NCBI GenBank assembly: GCA_030529545.1
Contig: JAUMWR010000002.1
Span: 64,113-98,246, forward strand
Source of the DNA: Buchananella hordeovulneris
GTDB lineage: Bacteria; Actinomycetota; Actinomycetes; Actinomycetales; Actinomycetaceae
DNA: 34,134 bases
Direction: 5' to 3'
Every line of letters starts with the position of its first letter. The first letter of the stretch is position 1. A program made the position numbers and the translations under genes. Under the pieces are notes generated by a model. The model worked only from the letters and a program-made list of their open reading frames with translations, was not told where the DNA came from and did no database searches. This document shows, piece by piece, positions 17,885 through 26,596 of this stretch.

Positions 17885-20305
17885 CTAGCCCAACGTGAGT
17901 TCGTCTGCGGGCGGGTCGATCAGCGCAAAGCGCTCGGCGGCCTGCAGGCGCAGCTCCGCGAAGTTGTGCGCCTCCTTGAACGCCACCTCCGGTGCCATGT
18001 GCACCATGAGGCGCAGGTAGCCGCGCTGCAGGTACTCGGTGGAGAAGTAGTAGGAGGCCGTCTGGCTGGGCGCCTGCACCACCGTGGCGGCCTGGTTGCC
18101 GGCCGCCTTCTCGGTGGCGTAGAGGGGCAGCTGGTAGCCGTGCTCGGAGGTCAACGGCAGGCAGTCCGGGTTGTAGACCAGGGTGAGCTGCGGCAGGTAG
18201 CCCTCGGGGCAGGCCCCGGGCAGCTCCGCCCACACCGCCAGCTCCACCATCTTCCGGCGGCCCAGCACCTTCTTGCGGGCCTCCTGTGTGGTGCCCGGCC
18301 AGTTGATGCGGTAGCCAAACTTCAGCAGCGGGGGCACCTCCAGCAGCACCGGCTCGCCGTAGTGGAGCTCGCCGTCGTAGTACTTCACGGAGTTCAGCTG
18401 CACCTGCGCACCGGTGGGGGCGATGGCCTCGCCAATAACGAAGCCGCCCTCGCGCTCGTACTCCTGGCGCCTACACTTCATCCTGGCGTCCACGGCGCCG
18501 AGGCCGGAGACCGGCACCACGCCCTGCCAGTTGGTGTCGCGCAGCTGCACCTCGGCGGCGTCGCCCGGCCAGGCGAAGGTGATCAGGTGCCACTCCAGAC
18601 GCTGGATTACGCGGGCGTCGGTGATCTCTCCCGAGCGCACCACGACCACGGGCTTGCCCACGGCGGCCCGACCGGCGCGCACGGCCACCGGCGTGAAGTA
18701 GAGCTTGTCGAACTCGTGCCCGTCGCGCCACGGCACGTTCAGCAGCTGCACGCGATCGGCGGCGTCCTCCCCCATGCACGGCACCGGGTTGCCCGGCACC
18801 TCCGCGTCGGTCGGCAGGCCATGCCTGGCCAGGAGCTCTACCGGCACCTCGGCCTCATCGAACAGGGAGGCGTCGGACTCGGTGGTGGTGAGGTACACCC
18901 GCACCTGCGTGCCCGGCGCGGGCTTCCACTCCAGGGTGCAGTGGTTGCCGTCGCCGGAGAGGTAGGGCACCACCCTAAATCCCTCGGGTTTGGCCAGGGG
19001 GCCGTGCTCCAGGCGGGCTTCGAACTTGACCGGGCGGCCAATCTCCTCCTGGCCGTCTATCACCGTCTGCACTGCGGCCAGGTAGACGTAGGACTGGCCC
19101 GGCTGCGCCGAGAGGTCGTCGATTCCGGCCAGGTTGTGGTGCAGGTTCATCTCCACCAGGTACTCGCGCAGCCAGCTCATGCTCTGGATGGCCTGGCCCA
19201 CGTTCACGTCCGCTGGCAGGCGCCCCACCAGGACGCTCGTACCGGTGGTGAAACCGACCTCGGTGCCCGGCACGCTCCACTTGGCCCGCACCGTGGTGCC
19301 GTCGACGGCCACCTGCACGCCCTCCACCTGGGCAATCTGGCGGCCCATCGCCACCCGGCGGCACTGCCCCAGCTCCCCGTCGCCCAGGTCCTCGTAGCCC
19401 CACACCGTCACAAAGCGGCACGGGGAGTCCATGGGCACCAGGTCCTCGATCATCAGGCCCCGGGTCCAGCCCACGGTGCGCCCGCTCTCGATCTCCTGGG
19501 AGAAGCCGCCGCGCTCCACGACCACCCGGTAGACCTCGTTCTCCCCGGCGTCGCTCCAGCGGTAGCGCAGCGAGTTGCGCATCCGGTCAATGGACACCGT
19601 GCCCATCGGCTCGGGGTCCCAACGCGTGTAGTCGTAGTCCGGGTAGTTCCACTCCCCCTGCCCCGCCTGCGCGGCGCCGGAGTCGCCCAGCCCGCCCACG
19701 AACTGGCCCTCGCCGGGCTGCGGCCCGCCCGGGGCGACGCCGGGGGCAGCGAACTGGCCGGCGGCAACGTCGGCCCCTCCGGCACCCGGGAAGGAGGCGG
19801 GCGCCGCTGCGGGCGCGTCGGGGCGGCTCCCCGGCATCCCGCCCGGCACGGAGAGCGGGAAAGCGCTGGCGGGGGCCGGCGCGCCGAACGCCTCCGGGGC
19901 GGGCGGCTGCGCGGGGATCGGCGCGGGCTGCGGCGCGGCGAACTCTGCGGGCTGCTGCGTGGCGGGGTAGGCGGCCCCGGCGGGCGTCCCCCACTGCTGC
20001 GGCGTCGCCTGCTCGGCGGGCGCGGGCGCTGCGGGCTCTCCTGGCGCGCCGGCCCCTGCCCCAAAGACGGCGTTCAGATGCGCGCACAGCGGCTCCGCCA
20101 CGGAGGCGCGCAGGTCCTCGTTGCCGTCGAACACTCGAGAGACAACCAGGTCGGGGTCAAAGCGAAGCTGGTCGCGCCCGGGGGCGCCCTCGCGCAGCAC
20201 GGTGCGCCACCTGCTCTTGGGCAGCGCGTCGTTCACCTGCTGCGGCTGGGTGGCAAGCCACGCGGTGAGTACGTCTTGGTACTGCTGCCAATCAACACGA
20301 CTCAT
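17885..20305 (-). CDS. 806-aa beta-rich protein of unknown family with central Pro/Ala-rich linker
   Basis: I do not recognise the family. A helical domain (about 1-80, starting MSRVDWQQYQDVLTAWLA) is followed by a Pro/Ala/Gln-rich linker (about 81-215). The rest (about 215-806) reads as repeated beta-sandwich segments with FN3-like spacing, for example SLRYRWSDAGENEVYRVVVE and TVRAKWSVPG. No signal peptide or TM is seen, so it is probably cytoplasmic. AAGGA lies 11 bases before the ATG. The gene sits 34 bp after the 872-aa membrane gene and 3 bp before GAP1, which suggests it belongs to the GTPase module as a scaffold or adaptor. It is a real gene on position, length and start context; its function is open. 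Confidence 0.88.
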   Translation of the reverse strand: MSRVDWQQYQDVLTAWLATQPQQVNDALPKSRWRTVLREGAPGRDQLRFDPDLVVSRVFDGNEDLRASVAEPLCAHLNAVFGAGAGAPGEPAAPAPAEQATPQQWGTPAGAAYPATQQPAEFAAPQPAPIPAQPPAPEAFGAPAPASAFPLSVPGGMPGSRPDAPAAAPASFPGAGGADVAAGQFAAPGVAPGGPQPGEGQFVGGLGDSGAAQAGQGEWNYPDYDYTRWDPEPMGTVSIDRMRNSLRYRWSDAGENEVYRVVVERGGFSQEIESGRTVGWTRGLMIEDLVPMDSPCRFVTVWGYEDLGDGELGQCRRVAMGRQIAQVEGVQVAVDGTTVRAKWSVPGTEVGFTTGTSVLVGRLPADVNVGQAIQSMSWLREYLVEMNLHHNLAGIDDLSAQPGQSYVYLAAVQTVIDGQEEIGRPVKFEARLEHGPLAKPEGFRVVPYLSGDGNHCTLEWKPAPGTQVRVYLTTTESDASLFDEAEVPVELLARHGLPTDAEVPGNPVPCMGEDAADRVQLLNVPWRDGHEFDKLYFTPVAVRAGRAAVGKPVVVVRSGEITDARVIQRLEWHLITFAWPGDAAEVQLRDTNWQGVVPVSGLGAVDARMKCRRQEYEREGGFVIGEAIAPTGAQVQLNSVKYYDGELHYGEPVLLEVPPLLKFGYRINWPGTTQEARKKVLGRRKMVELAVWAELPGACPEGYLPQLTLVYNPDCLPLTSEHGYQLPLYATEKAAGNQAATVVQAPSQTASYYFSTEYLQRGYLRLMVHMAPEVAFKEAHNFAELRLQAAERFALIDPPADELTLG

Positions 20306-20339
20306 GGGAGTAATTGTCCTTAGTTAATTTGGCTTGTGC

Positions 20340-22958
20340 CTACCAGCGAGGCTCAGGCAGCTCGGGGAAGGGGTCGGCGCTCACGTGTCCACCCGCCTCC
20401 GGGGAGGGCTTGCGCTCGTGCTGGGGCTGCTCCTGGACGGCGAACTTGAACTCGCTGGCCGGGATGTCCACGGTGGACTGCACCAGCACCTGCGTGGCGG
20501 AAAGGCCCTCGCGTGCCGCGTAGAACCAGTTGCGCGCCACGTCCACCTTCGCCTTTTCGCCCACCAGCGCCACTGCGGTCAGCAGTTCCGTGGACGACGT
20601 TCCGCCGGCCTGCGGCTCCAGCGGCGCCTCCGCAGCGAAGTCGCCCTGTGCGGTCAGGGAGATCAGCTCGCTGCTGCGGGTCTGCAGCAGGGTGAGGCAG
20701 CGGTCCCACAGCGTCTCGTTGTAGCGGGAGCCGAGCCCCTCGCTCTGCACCCCGGCCAGCCACTGGGTGAGGGGGGAGCCGGGGGCGGCTTCGCTGCCGT
20801 AGACGCTCAGTTCGGCTTTGTTGATGCCCAGGCGGTCATCTGCGTCGATGCGCCTGGAGTGGACCACGGTCTGCTCGAATGCGGACCAAGCCTCGGAGAG
20901 CCAGCCCTGAAGGAACACGGCGCCGCGCAGCCTGGCCGCGCAGTTCTCCACCTCCTGCGGGGAGGCGGTGAGCTTGTGGGAGCGCACGTTGATGGGCAGG
21001 GCTGAGGCCGGGCGGGACTTCTCCTCCTCCTGGGAGGTGCGGTCCAGTGGGTTGGCCATGAACGTGGAGAGCAGCTCGGCCCACACCAGGAACTGCCCGT
21101 AGCAGCGGGAGATGTTGCCGATGTTTTCCACCACGGCCGCGATGTTCTGCTCCAGGATTCGCTTGGTCTCCGGGGAGGCAGAGCGCTGGCGCAGCAGTTG
21201 GAAGATGGACTTGTGGGTGACCCAGAAGGCGATGAACATGCCCACCAGCCAGCTCACTATGGCGCCGCCGGCCACGGCGGCGAAGATGGGCCAGGTGAAG
21301 CCGAGCAGGTCCAGGCCGGCCATCACGCCGCTGCCGATCAGCACCAGCAGCAGGATCCCCAGCAGGACTCGGGAGATGACCTTGAACTTGCGCTCCTGGC
21401 GGCTAATCTGCGCCTCGAGCTCCTGGGACTCGAGCTGGCGGAACTGCTCCAGCAGCTTCCTGCCCTCCTCCTGCTGGGACTGCAGCCAGGAGGCGAGGTG
21501 GGCGCCCACGCGCGGCAGGTAGCTGAAGGAGTGCTCCTGGCGCCAGGCGCTGAGCTGGTTGAGCAGGGCGCCGGCCTGCGCAGAGTTGGGCTGCATGGCG
21601 GAGGCGTGCTGGTGCAGCTCAGCGGCCGCGTTGTCTAGCTCCAGGGCCTGCCACGGGCGCAGCGTGGCGCCCTGGCGCAGGGAGCCCACGGTGGTCGGCA
21701 GCGTGAACGCGGCGGCGGGACCGTACGGGGCCACCAGGGTGGGGTCGTCCACGTAGTACTCCCCCGGGGTAACGCCCAGCTCGGGCTGCCCCTGGGAGTC
21801 CACCAGGGAGGTGGCTCCGCTCACCAGGGTCTTCCACAGGCCGGCAAAGTTGGGGGGAGCGAACTGGCCGCAGCCGGCCATGTTGGCCAGGCCGGGGCTG
21901 GTGTAGGCGGCGGCGGTCTGGATCTGGTGCCAGTCCGCCGGGACGCCCTCGCTGGTCACCCCGCCCAGCACTAGCTGCACGGAGTCGTTGTTGCCGTAGA
22001 GGTAGTTGCACACGCCGGAGGAGAGCACCGCCCTGGCCTGGAAGAGCTTTTCCATCATCCAGGTGCGCGGGGCGCTACGCAGGGCCTGGCCCATGAAGGA
22101 GAAGAACTCCTTCAGGGCCTCCCCGATTCCCATCTGCACGGCATGGGTCTGCGGCAGCGGGCTGGTCTGGCGCACCACCTGCGGCGCGGAGAGCTGGGCC
22201 CAGCGATCGGCCACGTCCCTGGTGGCCAGCGCGGGCTCCGGGTAGCGGGCGATCGCGTGGCCGCTGCGGTTGCGCAGCCGGGGCAGGTGGGACAGGTCCA
22301 GGGTCTTGGCCTTCACCTGGGCCATGACCTCGCCTGCGTCCACCAGGTCCACGAAGGTGCGCACCACGTTGACGTGGGTGTCGTTGTCCTCGTGGAGGCG
22401 GTCGGTAGGGGCCTCGGGCACGCCCTGGAGGCAGGCGCCCTGCGCCGCCACGCCGACCGCCGCAGCGGACCAGATCTCCTCCTTGCGGGCCTCCCAGTAG
22501 ACGGGGCCGGCGGAGGGGCGGATGGAGAGCTCGGAGGAGAGCATGATGTCAAAGCAGCCAGCCTCTCCCCTCGCGTTCGGGTCCGGCTCCAGCCCCAGCG
22601 GGATCAGCAGGCGCACGAACCTAGCCTTGAGGGCCTGCCCCAGGGCGTGGTCGCGGTAGAAGATTTCGGCGGTGCGGGTGGCCGCCGGGTAGCGCGGGTT
22701 GCCCACCGGCACCAGGTAGATGTAGCGCACCGAGGTGGTGGCGGGGTGCTGCTCCACGCTGGCCAGGTTCACCAGGGCGGCCCGGCCCCCGCTCACCTGC
22801 ACCAGGTGCGGGTCGTGGCAGTCCGGCTGCGCCTGCGGGTCTGCGGGAGCCTCCAGCCAGTGGAAGTCCCCCACCACGCCGGTGGCGCTCAGGTCCAGCA
22901 TGGCCTCCAGCAGGGGGCGCAGGCTGGGCGGGGCTATGTAGATGCTGGTGGCTACCAC
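20340..22958 (-). CDS. 872-aa two-TM coiled-coil protein of unknown family, tubulin-like partner
   Basis: No family is recognised. The N-terminal half is soluble and mixed alpha/beta (starting MVATSIYIAPPSLRPLLEAM). A charged Gln/Glu-rich coiled coil at about 480-525 leads into a hairpin of two TM segments (about 528-548 and 554-577). A helical C-terminal region follows. Both long ends should therefore be on the same side, most simply the cytoplasm. The start is GTG 22958, inside the last codons of the tubulin-like gene (7-bp overlap), a strong sign of coupled translation and of a physical partnership. I infer a membrane anchor or receptor for the tubulin-like protein. Confidence 0.88.
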   Translation of the reverse strand: MVATSIYIAPPSLRPLLEAMLDLSATGVVGDFHWLEAPADPQAQPDCHDPHLVQVSGGRAALVNLASVEQHPATTSVRYIYLVPVGNPRYPAATRTAEIFYRDHALGQALKARFVRLLIPLGLEPDPNARGEAGCFDIMLSSELSIRPSAGPVYWEARKEEIWSAAAVGVAAQGACLQGVPEAPTDRLHEDNDTHVNVVRTFVDLVDAGEVMAQVKAKTLDLSHLPRLRNRSGHAIARYPEPALATRDVADRWAQLSAPQVVRQTSPLPQTHAVQMGIGEALKEFFSFMGQALRSAPRTWMMEKLFQARAVLSSGVCNYLYGNNDSVQLVLGGVTSEGVPADWHQIQTAAAYTSPGLANMAGCGQFAPPNFAGLWKTLVSGATSLVDSQGQPELGVTPGEYYVDDPTLVAPYGPAAAFTLPTTVGSLRQGATLRPWQALELDNAAAELHQHASAMQPNSAQAGALLNQLSAWRQEHSFSYLPRVGAHLASWLQSQQEEGRKLLEQFRQLESQELEAQISRQERKFKVISRVLLGILLLVLIGSGVMAGLDLLGFTWPIFAAVAGGAIVSWLVGMFIAFWVTHKSIFQLLRQRSASPETKRILEQNIAAVVENIGNISRCYGQFLVWAELLSTFMANPLDRTSQEEEKSRPASALPINVRSHKLTASPQEVENCAARLRGAVFLQGWLSEAWSAFEQTVVHSRRIDADDRLGINKAELSVYGSEAAPGSPLTQWLAGVQSEGLGSRYNETLWDRCLTLLQTRSSELISLTAQGDFAAEAPLEPQAGGTSSTELLTAVALVGEKAKVDVARNWFYAAREGLSATQVLVQSTVDIPASEFKFAVQEQPQHERKPSPEAGGHVSADPFPELPEPRW

Positions 22959-25900
22959 TGCACGTCTCCAACTTCGATGCCCTGCAGAGCCTGGGGGGTC
23001 ACGATCTCCACGGACTCGATGACGGAGATCAGCTCCATGAGCTGGGCCACCATGTCCTCTGCCAGGTCAATGATCAGCGGGGTGTTGGACACCAGATCGC
23101 GGGAGGAGTAGTTGGTCCAGTGGTCGGGGCCGCTCTGCTTGCCGTAGCCCGGCAGCAGGGTGGTCTCGATCTGGTAGCCGATCCCCTGGAAGGTCTGCGT
23201 GAGGCGCTTGCGCCGCTCCTCGGGGGTGTCCGCGCCCGCCAGGAGCGTGCAGGGCGCGCTCGGGTGGGCCTGCCCGGTGTTGACCAGGGCGGTGAGCACC
23301 TTCTTGTCCGCCCGCGTGTGCATGTTGCCCACCGCGGGGCCGTTGGCGCTGGAGTCAGCCCACTGGCGCAGCACCCGCCACGGCTTGAACGCCTCGGTGG
23401 CGTTCTTCGGGCTGGGCATGATGTAGGCCAGCAGCACGGACTCCAGGATGGCGGCCAGCCAGTCGTTCTTGTGGCGCATCTGGGAGACGGAGGTGATCAG
23501 CGGGGCGGGGAACTCCACCCACTTGCCGTCGGAGAGGTCCAGGATGCGCACCGGGGCGTTGTCCGGGGCGTCGTTCTGCGGGATTTCCAGGCCGCCGGCC
23601 AGCGCGGCCAGGAACCAGCCGCGCACCATCGTCTCGATCTCGGCGTCGGAGAACGGCAGGGCGGCGCGCAGCGGGCGGGCACGGTGCATGAACCAGAAGC
23701 TGTGACGCTGCTCCTTGCTGCCGCGCACGCTCATCCACTGGTTCTTGATGTCGGCCAGCATCGCGGAGTAGCAGACCGGCACGGCGCCCGGGTAGGAGCC
23801 ATACATGTCAATGCGGGTAACCGGCGCGGCCACGCAGGCCTTCTCGAAGTCCGTGACCACCTGGCTGCTGAACTGGGTGTTGCCCTTGATGAGCTCGACG
23901 ATCTCCTGGGCGGCCAGGTCGCCCTGGGTGAAGGGCATGGCGCTGAAGGAGAAGAGCTGTCCCGTGTTTCCCGCCTGGGTGAGTTGGGCCAGGGCGTTCT
24001 GGTCGATCGTCACCAGCGGGCCGCCCAGGTCCATGGCCTGGCGCATGGCCGCCACCACGGCGCGGCGGCGCTGCTCCAGCATGGCCTCGCCCAGTCCCGC
24101 CTCGTTGAGGTACTCACCGATGGTCTGGGAGGCGAACTTCTGGAAGGACTCGTTCTGGCGGTGCACAAACTTGCGAGCACGGTCCAGCAGCCCCTCGCTG
24201 GTGACGTTGATGGTGAAGGAGGCAGGAGTGGCTGCCACGTTGTTGGCGGTCAGCCCCAGACCGGCGGGCACCCAGTCCTGGTCCCGCAGCACCAACCCAC
24301 CGGGAGCCTTGGCCTGCCCCTGGGCGACCCACAGACCCATGAGCACCTCGCGGCGCGCCTCCGCCAGGGAGTCCGGGTAGGCGGCGTTCTGGCGCCCGTA
24401 CTGCGAAAGCTGGTAGGCCACCGCGTCCTTGACGTCGGAGGCAAAGCGCGGCAGGTACTCCTCCACCGGCATCAGCGAGATCTCGTTACTGGCCTGGAAG
24501 AAGCGGGCGGGCACCGCGCTCTGCACGGTGTCGCCAGGCTGCGGCTCGCCCGGCCAAGACAGGTAGGTGCTGGTCTCCAGCATGGCCACACCGGTGGGGG
24601 TGGGCTCCTCGGCGCGCTGCTGGACCAGGCGGGCCTGGCCCTTGACCAGGGCGTCCACCATCGGCTTGGCCACGGAGCTGACGTAGTCCTTCAGGACCTC
24701 GCTGGCGTACTCCGCCAGCTGCCCAAAGAAGAAGCGGTAGGCGCCAAAGTAGAGGTCGTTCTCCACCGCCGCGCGCTTCTCCTGCATCGTCTGGAAGTTG
24801 AGCACGGCGTTGCCCAGGGCAGAGATCTCCCACAGGGAGTTCTGGCACTGCAGCAGCGCGGGGTCGTTGTTCTGGCTGCTCATCTGACGCAACTGGCCGG
24901 CCAGGGAGGTGGCCAGGGAGCCCTGCTCTGCGAGCTGGCGCATCACGGCGATCGCGTAGGAGACGCCCAGCTCGCCGATCGTGGCGGCCACGTGGCTCTC
25001 CAGCTTGGCGATCAGCAGCCCGGCCCACTCCCGGACCAGCTCGGGGGCGCGCTCGCGCAGCTCCCCAGCCAGGCCCTGGGACTTGAAGGCGAGGTGGCGG
25101 CCCATGACGTTGACCCAGTGACCCACCTGCGTCCCCTCGGTCACGCTGGGGGCGTCCTCCATGGTCTTGCGCACCAGGTCCACCAGGATCGCCTGCACCC
25201 GCTGCGAGTCGAACTGCTGCTCGAACCAGGCGCCGATCTGGTCCTGGCCCAGCCCCGGCCAGGCGGCCTCAAGGCCCAGCTGGCGCAGCTCGTGGTGGGC
25301 GCGCTCGTTCCACAGGTGGGCCAGGCGCTGGGCGTCGCCCTCCTGGGCACCGGGCAGCTTGTGGCCGTTGGCGGCGTGGTCGCTGGCCGCGCGGGCCAGG
25401 CGCTGGGCGGAGTACTCCAGGTAGCGGTCGCGTCCCATGGAGACCGAGGCGTAGCCGAAAGAGCCCCACGTGTACTCGTTGCCCTGCAGGCCCCACAGGA
25501 AGGAGGAGGAGACATGGTTGCCCACCACGTACTGGTAGAAGTGGTTGATGGCGTTGGAGGTCAGGAAGCGGGCCAGCCCCCGGCCGGTGGAACGGTAGAT
25601 GTCCTTCGGGTCCACGTTGACCAGGTTCATCTGGCCCACGGAGCGGCCGATCGGGATGACGCGCCCAAAGGGGCTACCGGTGACCCCGGCGACCCCGAAC
25701 ATCTCGTAGAGCTCGTTGTCGGCGGTGCTGGCATGGCCATCGCCCTGGGCCTGGGCTGCCATGGCCTCGGACAGGAAGCCCAGGGTGTTGCCGGCCATGC
25801 CCTCCTTGGTCCCGTCGATGTCGGCAAAGACAGCGGAGGTGTAGAGGAAGAGCGCCACGTTGGAGGGGCTGGTCTTGCCGATGCTGGCCAGCAGGCGAGC

Positions 25901-26494
25901 CACGTCCAGCGTCATGGAGGAGCCGGAGCCACCCGCCATGGAGGAGACGATCAGCACGTAGATCGGGTCGTTGGCCGTGGGGGCGGTGCCCAGGTTCTTG
26001 GCGGTGACCGCCAGCTCGTTGGCCTCCTTGATGGCCTTGTCACTGTTGCAGGCGGTCAGGGCTGAGTTCAGGGCGGCCTCTACCTGCTTCAGCTTGGTCA
26101 GGAACATGAGGCGACCCAGGCCGCGCAGCTGCCCGGCACCGTCAGCCACGGGCACCACGATGTCCCCGGGCTTGGAGGGCAGGACGGTGGCCAGGTGGCG
26201 AATGCCGTTCTCGTGGTTGCCAAGCGTGGTCAGCAGCGCGTTCTCCACGGCCGCGTAGCGCCCGGGGGCGGTGGTGCCACAGGAGACGTAGACGCCGCCC
26301 TGCTTGGAAACGGTGGGGATGTCCAGGTCATCCATCCGCTCCTCTTGCACCGGGCTGTCCACGTTAACGAACTGCCAGATCCCCGGGATCTTGTTCATCC
26401 CAACAGCCGCCAGGTCAGCCCGAAGCTGATCCATCATGAACGCCAGGGTCTTAGCGCCAGAGCCGCCGCAACCGACCACCAGAATCTTGCGCAT
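22952..26494 (-). CDS. Tubulin-like protein (Tub_2 type), 1180 aa
   Basis: The N-terminus is a Rossmann-like nucleotide-binding start (MRKILVVGCGGSGAKTL, Gly-rich loop at 8-13). The tubulin signature loop follows as AGGSGSS at 187-193, preceded by the strand YVLIVSS. Canonical FtsZ and tubulin have GGGTGS/T here, so this is a divergent version, as in the bacterial Tub_2 family. The remaining 900 or so residues are mostly helical and unassigned, making it about three times the size of FtsZ. I predict GTP binding; whether it polymerises is unknown. AGAGGA lies just ahead of the ATG. It opens block B after a 102-bp gap with a strong hairpin and overlaps the next gene by 7 bp. Confidence 0.88.
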   Translation of the reverse strand: MRKILVVGCGGSGAKTLAFMMDQLRADLAAVGMNKIPGIWQFVNVDSPVQEERMDDLDIPTVSKQGGVYVSCGTTAPGRYAAVENALLTTLGNHENGIRHLATVLPSKPGDIVVPVADGAGQLRGLGRLMFLTKLKQVEAALNSALTACNSDKAIKEANELAVTAKNLGTAPTANDPIYVLIVSSMAGGSGSSMTLDVARLLASIGKTSPSNVALFLYTSAVFADIDGTKEGMAGNTLGFLSEAMAAQAQGDGHASTADNELYEMFGVAGVTGSPFGRVIPIGRSVGQMNLVNVDPKDIYRSTGRGLARFLTSNAINHFYQYVVGNHVSSSFLWGLQGNEYTWGSFGYASVSMGRDRYLEYSAQRLARAASDHAANGHKLPGAQEGDAQRLAHLWNERAHHELRQLGLEAAWPGLGQDQIGAWFEQQFDSQRVQAILVDLVRKTMEDAPSVTEGTQVGHWVNVMGRHLAFKSQGLAGELRERAPELVREWAGLLIAKLESHVAATIGELGVSYAIAVMRQLAEQGSLATSLAGQLRQMSSQNNDPALLQCQNSLWEISALGNAVLNFQTMQEKRAAVENDLYFGAYRFFFGQLAEYASEVLKDYVSSVAKPMVDALVKGQARLVQQRAEEPTPTGVAMLETSTYLSWPGEPQPGDTVQSAVPARFFQASNEISLMPVEEYLPRFASDVKDAVAYQLSQYGRQNAAYPDSLAEARREVLMGLWVAQGQAKAPGGLVLRDQDWVPAGLGLTANNVAATPASFTINVTSEGLLDRARKFVHRQNESFQKFASQTIGEYLNEAGLGEAMLEQRRRAVVAAMRQAMDLGGPLVTIDQNALAQLTQAGNTGQLFSFSAMPFTQGDLAAQEIVELIKGNTQFSSQVVTDFEKACVAAPVTRIDMYGSYPGAVPVCYSAMLADIKNQWMSVRGSKEQRHSFWFMHRARPLRAALPFSDAEIETMVRGWFLAALAGGLEIPQNDAPDNAPVRILDLSDGKWVEFPAPLITSVSQMRHKNDWLAAILESVLLAYIMPSPKNATEAFKPWRVLRQWADSSANGPAVGNMHTRADKKVLTALVNTGQAHPSAPCTLLAGADTPEERRKRLTQTFQGIGYQIETTLLPGYGKQSGPDHWTNYSSRDLVSNTPLIIDLAEDMVAQLMELISVIESVEIVTPQALQGIEVGDVQW

Positions 26495-26596
26495 TTTTCC
26501 TCTTTTCGTCCGCCGGGGCGGCCTATGTCCTTTTGCTGTTGGGAGGGTTTGTACTTGGAGGGAGGGGCGGGCCGCCTAGCGGCCCGCCCGCAGGGT
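26495..26596. other. 102-bp gap inside the cluster, between vWA and tubulin-like genes
   Basis: This is the longest gap within the 15-gene run. On the minus strand it holds a perfect GC-rich hairpin just past the vWA stop codon, then a pyrimidine-rich stretch, then the AGAGGA ribosome site of the tubulin-like gene. I see no convincing -35/-10 pair in it. Confidence 0.6.
26565..26589 (-). terminator. Perfect 11-bp stem hairpin after the vWA gene (terminator or attenuator)
   Basis: GGGCGGGCCGC pairs exactly with GCGGCCCGCCC around a 3-nt loop, beginning 7 nt after the vWA stop codon. There is no T-run, as is common for actinobacterial hairpin terminators. It may end or dampen the block A transcript, or stabilise its 3' end after processing. 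Confidence 0.55.

Noticed and set aside
17966..20323. Plus-strand open frame of 785 codons
   Set aside because: It is antisense to the 806-aa gene, with biased composition and no domain.
23120..26065. Plus-strand open frame of 981 codons opposite the tubulin-like gene
   Set aside because: It is a shadow of the tubulin-like gene: His/Gly/Val-rich composition, no motifs, no ribosome site.
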